From Rotaria sp. Silwood1 (Eukaryota > Rotifera > Eurotatoria > Philodinida > Philodinidae), in the NCBI GenBank assembly GCA_905250075.1, contig CAJNOP010000120.1, positions 248,001 through 312,000 on the forward strand: a stretch of 64,000 nt of DNA, written 5' to 3'. The notes under the pieces are model-generated. The model saw nothing but the letters and a program-made list of their open reading frames with translations, ran no database searches and was not told the origin of the DNA. Numbering within the stretch: position 1 is the first letter of the stretch; each line of letters opens with the position of its first letter. Made by a program: the position numbers and the translations under genes. Positions 56,937-64,000 of this stretch are shown in pieces.

Positions 56937-58751
56937 ATGGCAAAATCTTCTAAATTAGAAGATTATTGGAGAAAAAATAATATTGAAAGTTTGTTCAAAG
57001 AATTGACACATAATCTTGTACAACGAATGCCATCTGATCCAGTGGTTGCTATTGTGCAATATCTTCAAGTGAAATATCCAAAATCATTCAAAACATCTGC
57101 AGACAATAATAATAATAATAATGCTGATATCATTTCAAAAACTGCGCTAACTAATTTACAATCAAAACCAATCACATCACCGCGTTCTAAGGTCAATATA
57201 GAAAATACAAATGAAGTAGACATGAGAGAACGTCGCGCATCTAATCAAAGTCAAATTAGTGATATTTTTACCACATCAACCATTGGACCAAATTTTCATG
57301 ATTTACTTAAACATGATGTAAATAATGTTTTTTTTTTCTTTCTATAAAACCGAAATAAAAAACTATATTTTCAATCTATATTTTTTTTAGACAACTGATT
57401 CACAACAAGTACCAGAAATAAATTTAAGAAATCTTGTTTTTGCTAATCGTTTAAGTCAACAAGCTGTTAAATTAGGAAAAGATATTCGATCAGATCGTGA
57501 TATAATCGAAGAAGAACTTATTAAACCAACAAAATTAAAATCAAATATATCATCAACAATAAATGCATCAATCGATTCAATTTCAGAAGATTTTCCATAT
57601 GAACAAACACATGAACAACCTTCGGTACGACAATTAATTAAATATAAACAACAGATTCATGATGAAAATGAACGTCGTCAACATCGAGAAAAACTTGCCG
57701 AAATAGCTAGACAAGCACGTGATAAAGAACAAATCTTACAATCAGACATATCTATAAAATCAAACGAACTTCAACAACAACAATCATATGATGATCATAG
57801 ATTATCACATGATATATCAGAAAAAAGTGATAATAAATTAATTCATAAATCATTTATTAAATCACAAGAAGAAGAAGAATTATTGAATGATGAAAATATA
57901 TTTCAACCGAGAAGAGAAAGAAATAGAGAAAGATATCGAAATAGATTATCAACACTACGTACAAATGCACCTTATACACTTAATCAATATATGGGAAATT
58001 CTAGTTTACCAATGGAACGAAGAGATATTAATTCGATGTCTTTGATAACGTCTGATGGTGTATGTAAAGTATGTGGAAGTATACTTCATAATAATGAAAA
58101 TCTATCAAAAATTAATTCTCAACAAGTTTCAAGTAAGTTTATTTCTTTTTCTTTTTCAAATTTTATACAATCTTAATCATATTCATATTTATTATAGCTA
58201 TGCCAACAACACATCCATTCGAACGTCAATCAACAACACAATCAGTAGAATCAAGTGTTGGTGTTGTAGATGATTGGTTCGAATCAACACCAGATGTATC
58301 CGCTTCACAACAAAAGTTGTTATCGTCACTAGATGATATAACACCACTACCAACCGATATAAATCCATTTCAAACAATTAAAGATAATAATAATAATAAT
58401 AATACGGATACTGTAAGACATCGTCCACCAACAACACCATTAATCAATAGTGACTATAAAACAAAGACTAAACAGATAAAAACACCACGTATGTCTGAAT
58501 CTGATATTTTTGTACAAACACCTGAATCAAATGATTGTCATTCATCATCACCAATAAAAAATAAACATCAACATGATACTGTTGAGGTTACTCGTCGTCG
58601 ATTATCTAATACTATGACAAATTCATCACCTTTACGACAAGTTTTTGATTCAACTTTAACAACAACAACAACATATATGCCAACAACTCAACGACGAATG
58701 TCAGGTTGGAGTGTATGTGAACATTCGCTTGATGATTCGGATGAAAATTAA
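56937..58751 (+). CDS. RIIa-type docking-domain protein of unknown function
   Basis: Exons 56937-57317, 57391-58132 and 58198-58751 total 1677 nt, giving 558 aa. Residues about 9-47 (YWRKNNIESLFKELTHNLV, DPVVAIVQYLQVKYP) look like the dimerisation/docking helix pair of PKA RII subunits and related AKAP-binding proteins. The middle contains a charged probable coiled coil (KQQIHDENERRQHREKLAEI) and an Arg-rich patch. A single CKVCG pair lies near the end of exon 2. The C-terminal part is Ser/Thr/Asn-rich and disordered. This resembles poorly studied RIIa proteins such as vertebrate C8orf34, but orthology is not claimed. It ends 412 nt from the convergent EXO1 stop. Confidence 0.78.
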
Positions 58752-59163
58752 TATTTCATAAATGTAATTCTATCCATTTTCAGAAATATATCATAGTACT
58801 TGTAGACACAAAAAAAAAATAATAATAATAAACATAGCCAAAAAATATCTGTCTATACACATACACAAGTTTCATTCGAATCTACCAAGAAATTAAAAAA
58901 AAAGAAAAGAAAGACAAGAAAAGACACAAGGGGAAAAAAATAATAGTAAATATCTGACGAAAGAGAGAACAATATGCATAACAAACTTCTTATGAAGTCA
59001 AACACACGCACAGACAGAAAATATTTGAGAATGACTAATACATGCATGATATAATCAAAAAATGAAACAAGAAGCAATTTATTTTGTTCATGTTAGTTGA
59101 ACCATTCGAGATGTACTTTAGAAGAAAAAAGATAAAATTGAAATTTAAAAATTGAAATAAAAC
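58752..59163. other. Convergent 3' gap between RIIa protein and EXO1
   Basis: 412 nt, A-rich, with poly(A) runs at 58810-58830 and 58890-58940. It holds both 3' UTRs. No other feature seen. Confidence 0.6.
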
Positions 59164-62142
59164 TTACGCTTGTTTAGCAAAATGATTTCGAAGATTTTGA
59201 GGTAATTGAAGTACTGGTGATTTAGCTTGAAATGTTAATGTTGATGAAGATTCTAAATAAATAATAAATGATTTATTTATTTAGTTTTTTTTGTTTTCTT
59301 CATACAAAAAAAAAAATCGTACCAGAACTTTCTGTATTTTGATCAAATATTTTTATATTTGAATCATCTGTTGGTGATAATTGTTTATCAATATTTGGTG
59401 ATTTTCTTTTTAATACAAATCGATTTTTTTTTGTTGGTGTTATAAATTTATCAATTGAACTTTGACTAGTTGATTGTGATAAACACTCATCATCATCATC
59501 ATCATCAACATTATTCATATTTGATCCTTTAAATTTTTTATTAACATTATTTGGTGAAAGTTTTTCTTTATTTGATGAAATATTTTGATTTTCATTAATT
59601 GCATCAAATACACTTGTTTTAGTTACAGTAGATGATGAAAAAAATCGACTACATGTATCATTATCATATTGATTAAATAGAAGTGGTCGTTTAACAACTT
59701 CAATACTTTGAATTATCGATGTATGATATTCAGTAGATGAAGAAGTTTTTGTTGGCATATCAGGTTTCTTTTCATTTGATATTGGTAAATACATATTAAG
59801 AATAGCTGATGATGTTAATGTATCAGATGTTGAAATAGATATTGAATCTGTTTGTGAACGAATTTTTCTTGGTGGTGATGGTGTTGAAAGTATTTTTTGA
59901 TTGATTGGTGTTGATGATAATGAAAATGGTTTAGAACGAACAACGTATTCTTTACTCCAAATTGATTTAAGATGTGCCGGAGTAGATGATGGTGATGATC
60001 CAGGTGAACGATACTAATAGAAAGAAAGTTTTTTTTTTGAAAAAATAACTAAAATCATGATTTACTTTCCATTGCTTTGGATCAAAATTATCAACGATAC
60101 ATTTTGTTTTTACATTTAAATTGCCAATTGCATGTTGAAATGCAAGTGGTGTATGATCAATTCTAAATTAATAAAGATATTTACGAAAAATTTAAGTTTT
60201 TTAATTGCTAAGATGCTTAGCAATTCGAAATTTGAGCAATATTAGTTTTTTTTTGTTATGGTTGAATATAATTTATTGATTTACCTGTGAAAAACTCATT
60301 TCATATTTAGAAAAACTATAATACATGATTCTATCACTGTTAAAAAAAAACAATTTTTTTTCATATGATAATCAAACACCATAAATGTAGATTTCTATGC
60401 AAAGATATTGAGTGTTAGAACTTCATTTTCACACGAAATAAACATCATATTTCAAACCAGCAGGCGACTCTGCATTATATAGTATATTCAATACTTGAAA
60501 TAAATTGTCATCAGATTTTGACCTTAGCGAAGAAGTACAAGTCAGACGATTCAAACAAACAGAGAGAGAGTAAGAACAAAAATTTGTTTTAAATATTGAG
60601 TAGACCAGTGATTTATCTACTGACTGGGCGCCGCCCACCCGAAATTTTGATTCGCCCACTCGAAAATATACAGCAGTCATTCGTCTACTAGGTGGGTCGA
60701 GTGGGTGCTGCCCACTCGAAATTTCGACTCGCCCCCTCGGGAAACGAAACTTAGATAAAACACTGGAGTCGACTTTCTATTTATCTAATCCTATAGCAAG
60801 TAAAATTAAAACAACATTTAAAAAAAAAATTTGCTCAAATTTATAATTGTCAACATCTTACTAACATACTGTCCAGCATATTTTAATTGATCATGATCAA
60901 TATCATCTGGTAATGGATTAAGTGGTACTTGTTTTCTTTGTATAGGATCATAGACAATTTGATAAAGAAATGCTAGATGTGCACGTTTAAAACCTATGAT
61001 ATACTCATCAGTTACACGAAGATTTAATTTGCCAAGATTTTGTGGTAATTGTTTAAGAATCTATTATCAACAAACAAAAAACAAAAGAATAATATTTTTT
61101 TTTTTAAAAAAAAAGGTACCATGTCAAAATTACCAATTCAATATTTGTTACTTGAGTTCTACTCATAATTTTTTTTGCTTTTACTAAACCAATTCCACTT
61201 ATATTTTCAAGATAATCACATCCAGATAGAATACACATCCAACGAAAACGTTCAAAACTATCAAGACCAAATTCTTTTTTCAAATCAAATTTTGTTCTTT
61301 CAAATAATTCACCATTTCCTTGCTCATCAAGTTTAAATAAAATCTAAATTCATAAAAAATATAAAATCTATTTATTGTTTTTTTTTTTTTGATTACGAAC
61401 ATGATGACAACCGAAAAGAACAAGATCTGAATCTTCTGTTATAACATAATCAGCTATTTTTGCTCTATTTAAATATGCTAATTGAGCATCCGCTTCATAT
61501 GGTGCAACAATAATATCGATGCCCATAGTTCGAAGAGTCTAAAACAAATAAATAAAGCATAACGTTAATATGAAAATAGAAAATAAAAAAAAAAAAACAA
61601 ATCGAATTTCATACTCGAATAACATTCAAAACCATATCCGGTGTTATTTCAATAGCTTTTTGAAAAAATTGTTCAGCTTCACGAGTTTTACCATTAGCAA
61701 GAGCTTTTTGTCCACGTAATCGATTTCTTTCACGTTCACTTCAAACAAAAAAGACAATGAATTATTTTCAATCAATATCAACATTTTAAACATACTCGCT
61801 ACGATTAATATTAGTTATTCGTTTTGCTGGTAATGGTGATCCATCAAAAACCATGATAGGTTTTATATTCCATTCAAGTAATCTTTCAACAAATCGTGTA
61901 ACATATTGAACATATCTAAATAAAAGAAAATCGATAACATATTTAATATCATGATTTAGATCGAGATTTACTCACCTATCAGTCGATTCATTTTGTGCTA
62001 ATTTTCCAGCACATGCATAAGCACCTCGATGAAGTAAAAAGCTTGTATCAACAGCACATGTTGTTCCTTGAAATTCAGCATTTTTTATATTTACACGATG
62101 TATAGCTGATTTAAGCAAAGGATGAAGACCTTCAATTCCCAT
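59164..62142 (-). CDS. EXO1: Exonuclease 1 (EXO1), Rad2/XPG family
   Basis: A 5'-3' exonuclease and flap endonuclease of mismatch repair and DNA end resection. Exons: 62142-61976, 61915-61796, 61738-61615, 61538-61401, 61343-61134, 61060-60855, 60162-60066, 60013-59323 and 59252-59164 (1842 nt, 613 aa). The N-terminal nuclease has all expected acidic motifs: [60 protein letters not shown] (helix-hairpin-helix), and [13 protein letters not shown]. The C-terminal half is Ser/Thr-rich and disordered, with [13 protein letters not shown]. It ends in [10 protein letters not shown], which loosely recalls a partner-binding peptide. Exon 6 has a strong donor (GTAAG at 60861) that would shift the frame; a weak donor (GTTGAC at 60854) six nt further keeps it. 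The following intron (692 nt) contains a MITE. Confidence 0.9.
60606..60765. mobile_element. hAT-like MITE (160 bp) in an EXO1 intron
   Basis: Termini CAGTGATTTATCTA and, read inward from the right, CAGTGTTTTATCTA. The flanking 8-bp direct repeats match at 7 of 8 positions: GAGTAGAC (60598-60605) and GAGTCGAC (60766-60773). The interior has GC-rich repeated motifs (GCCCACTCGAAA) unlike the AT-rich host. No ORF of its own. Confidence 0.8.
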
Positions 62143-63429
62143 TGAGATTTTTCTTCTTTTTTTTTTTAATTCGACTCAGGCTTATCTCAAAATAGAACAA
62201 CAACGATCTAGAATATATAAAATCAAATTAAAACAATAAAATTCTGAAAGATACACATCCTAGTATATTGAATACATTGTATAAACGATAGATTTAGAAA
62301 GAAAAAAGATAAAGAACGGAAATACACATGTTTATAAGAAAAAATAACGAATCGAAATAAGAAAAACATAAGTCATTGTGTAACAGGCCGTATTCGTTAT
62401 AGAATCATTCTTTCTATGTCATAGATAAACAAAACTATTGAATCACATTTGTTTAGCATATTGATTAGTTTAAAAAATAGATAATTAAGAAAACAATAAA
62501 TTTATATCAATAAAAAAAAACTTTATCACAATGAATCAGATGAAAGAAATATATTAAGCGTTTATCAACAACAGTGAATATCAGTGCTAATATATAATTT
62601 TCAAATGAAATAATCAACACTATTATTTACTTTTCAGAAAAAACAAATATATTTGTTGATATATCATATACTTTTATTTTATGAAGATTTATATTATTCA
62701 TGATTTAGTAGAAACTTAAATCTAAGAATATTTAAGATTCATCAAATTTCATTTCAATTGAAAATGTAAAAATAAACATGCAAAACAAGAAAAACTAAAT
62801 GAATACAATCAATGTTCTTGCAACGATGACACATGCACTATTAAATAGTATAGTTCAATGTTCTTTCAAAATACATAGTTATAGGTATAAGATTCGTTGA
62901 TTTCATAATTAATATTTCGAATTGTAATCAGTACAATTTTCTGCAATATCTTCCAATAGTATTTTCAATCAAATAGATTGATTAAATCTTTTATTACAAA
63001 TAATTTTACAGATAATCATGATTGTTAAAACAATCATCATTTTTATTGATATATAATTCTATATTAAATATTTTTTTGTTAAGATTATGAGAAGATTCTG
63101 TTCTTTTTCTTCATCTTCTGCATTATATTTTTTCAATCTCATTCAATATATCAGTCAATCACATAAAAAAAGAAAATAATATACAAATACAGAAAACAAA
63201 AAGCAAAAAAAGAAAAACAATATTAAACAGAAGCAAAAGCCGCATCTGCGTAGAAAAAAAAACAGACCAAAACTCAATCGCAATTTGTTTAATTAACGAA
63301 TAAATAACGATGTCTCATTTGTTTTATAAAAAAAAGAAAAGAAAAACAAAAGCTTATTAGTTTTTTTTTCTTGTAATACACACACACACACACTGATATT
63401 ATTTACAAATAACATCAAATCACATAAGA
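62143..63429. other. EXO1 promoter side, 3' side of the RhoGAP gene
   Basis: A/T-rich with a CA tract (63380-63393). No exon was recognised. It holds the EXO1 5' flank and the 3' UTR of the next gene. Confidence 0.6.
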
Positions 63430-64000
63430 TCAGACTTTTGTTTCGGGTCCCGTATTTAAATGAGTAAATGAATCTCTGAGTTTAGTCATTGATCGAGTTA
63501 GTATTGAACCATATGCTTTTGTATACCATTCATGAGAACGTCCCATTAAATCAACACGACTTAAATGTGTTACTTTGGATTTTCCACAACCTAAATTAAT
63601 GTAAAAAAAAAAAAACTTTCTACGCCTATAATAAATAAAAAACTATCATTCTTACCAACAGATTGTATTAAATATCGAGAAGCTAATGTAACAGCACGAA
63701 CTAAACAAAACATAATATGAAAATTGTTCATTTTTCTTTTAAATAAACTATATACCAAGTGTTGGTGGACAATGTGCTTTTGGATGTTCAATCGATGTAC
63801 AAACAAGTACACAAGCATCTCGTTTTTGATTATTTGGATTTTGTGTTGTATCAAATGATGCTATTGCACTTGATGATGCTAATGATGATGAACCGACTGG
63901 TTGTGTTATTACATTACTATTATTTGTTGATATGGAATTTTGATAATTTCCATTTGTATTCAATTGAATATTTGTTCTCCAACTACGTACTTCACAAAAA
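63430..64000 (-). CDS. DLC/STARD-type RhoGAP, C-terminal end of START domain (partial)
   Basis: DLC1/STARD8/STARD13 proteins combine SAM, RhoGAP and START domains and down-regulate Rho at focal adhesions. Only the last exons are in the window: beyond 64000 to 63756, 63700-63656 and 63590-63430. The visible text matches the end of the DLC START domain: EVRSWRTN, ACVLVCTSIEHPKAHCPP, VRAVTLASRYLIQSVGCGKS, THLSRVDLMGRSHEWYTKAY, MTKLRDSF, and a final GPETKV. An Asn/Ser-rich insert (about 30 residues) separates WRTN from the CVLVCTS strand. The RhoGAP and SAM domains would lie to the right of the window, so the family call rests on this segment alone. Confidence 0.83.

Overview
The window is animal nuclear DNA. 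It is strongly AT-rich, and its genes are cut into many small exons by GT-AG introns of mostly 45-80 nt. The gene set is metazoan: Slingshot phosphatase, nidogen, junctophilin, a DENND2-type DENN protein, a DLC/STARD RhoGAP, linker histone H1, a peptide-type GPCR and an amidated neuropeptide precursor. Tiny introns, AT richness and an unusual PARP fusion suggest a bdelloid rotifer (Rotaria/Adineta-like). That is an inference from gene style, not a proof. Exon coordinates were read by eye from splice sites and conserved motifs; for every multi-exon gene the summed exon length keeps one open frame.

Layout. 1-2067 (+): 3' part of Slingshot. 2991-5202 (-): CDF metal transporter with an Mn-type signature. 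5814-9665 (-): multi-zinc-finger protein ending in a mono-ART (PARP) domain, with a hAT-type MITE in one intron. 10127-15219 (-): complete nidogen, 22 exons. 15.2-24.2 kb: a gene-poor block with a 996-bp foldback, two further TIR elements and possible gene relics. 24215-24590 (-): a small neuropeptide precursor for YxV-amides. 26369-29957 (-): DENND2-like protein. 32665-33066 (+): an intronless ATG8/GABARAP-like gene. 34896-36261 (-): histone H1-like protein. 37454-38596 (-): class A GPCR. 43019-47887 (-): junctophilin with its C-terminal membrane-anchor exon. 50720-51952 (+): secreted Thr-rich, Cys-rich protein. 56937-58751 (+): RIIa-domain protein. 59164-62142 (-): EXO1. 63430-64000 (-): 3' end of a DLC/STARD RhoGAP.

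The genes do not form an operon or one pathway; this is an ordinary animal gene neighbourhood. The most notable items are the neuropeptide precursor (peptides ending in Y-L/W-V-Gly before dibasic sites), the zinc-finger/mono-ART fusion, the foldback whose equal 370-bp arms abut a separate TIR element, and the intronless ATG8 paralogue. Two of the three unusually long introns hold hAT-like MITEs, and the EXO1 one coincides with a splice-frame problem.
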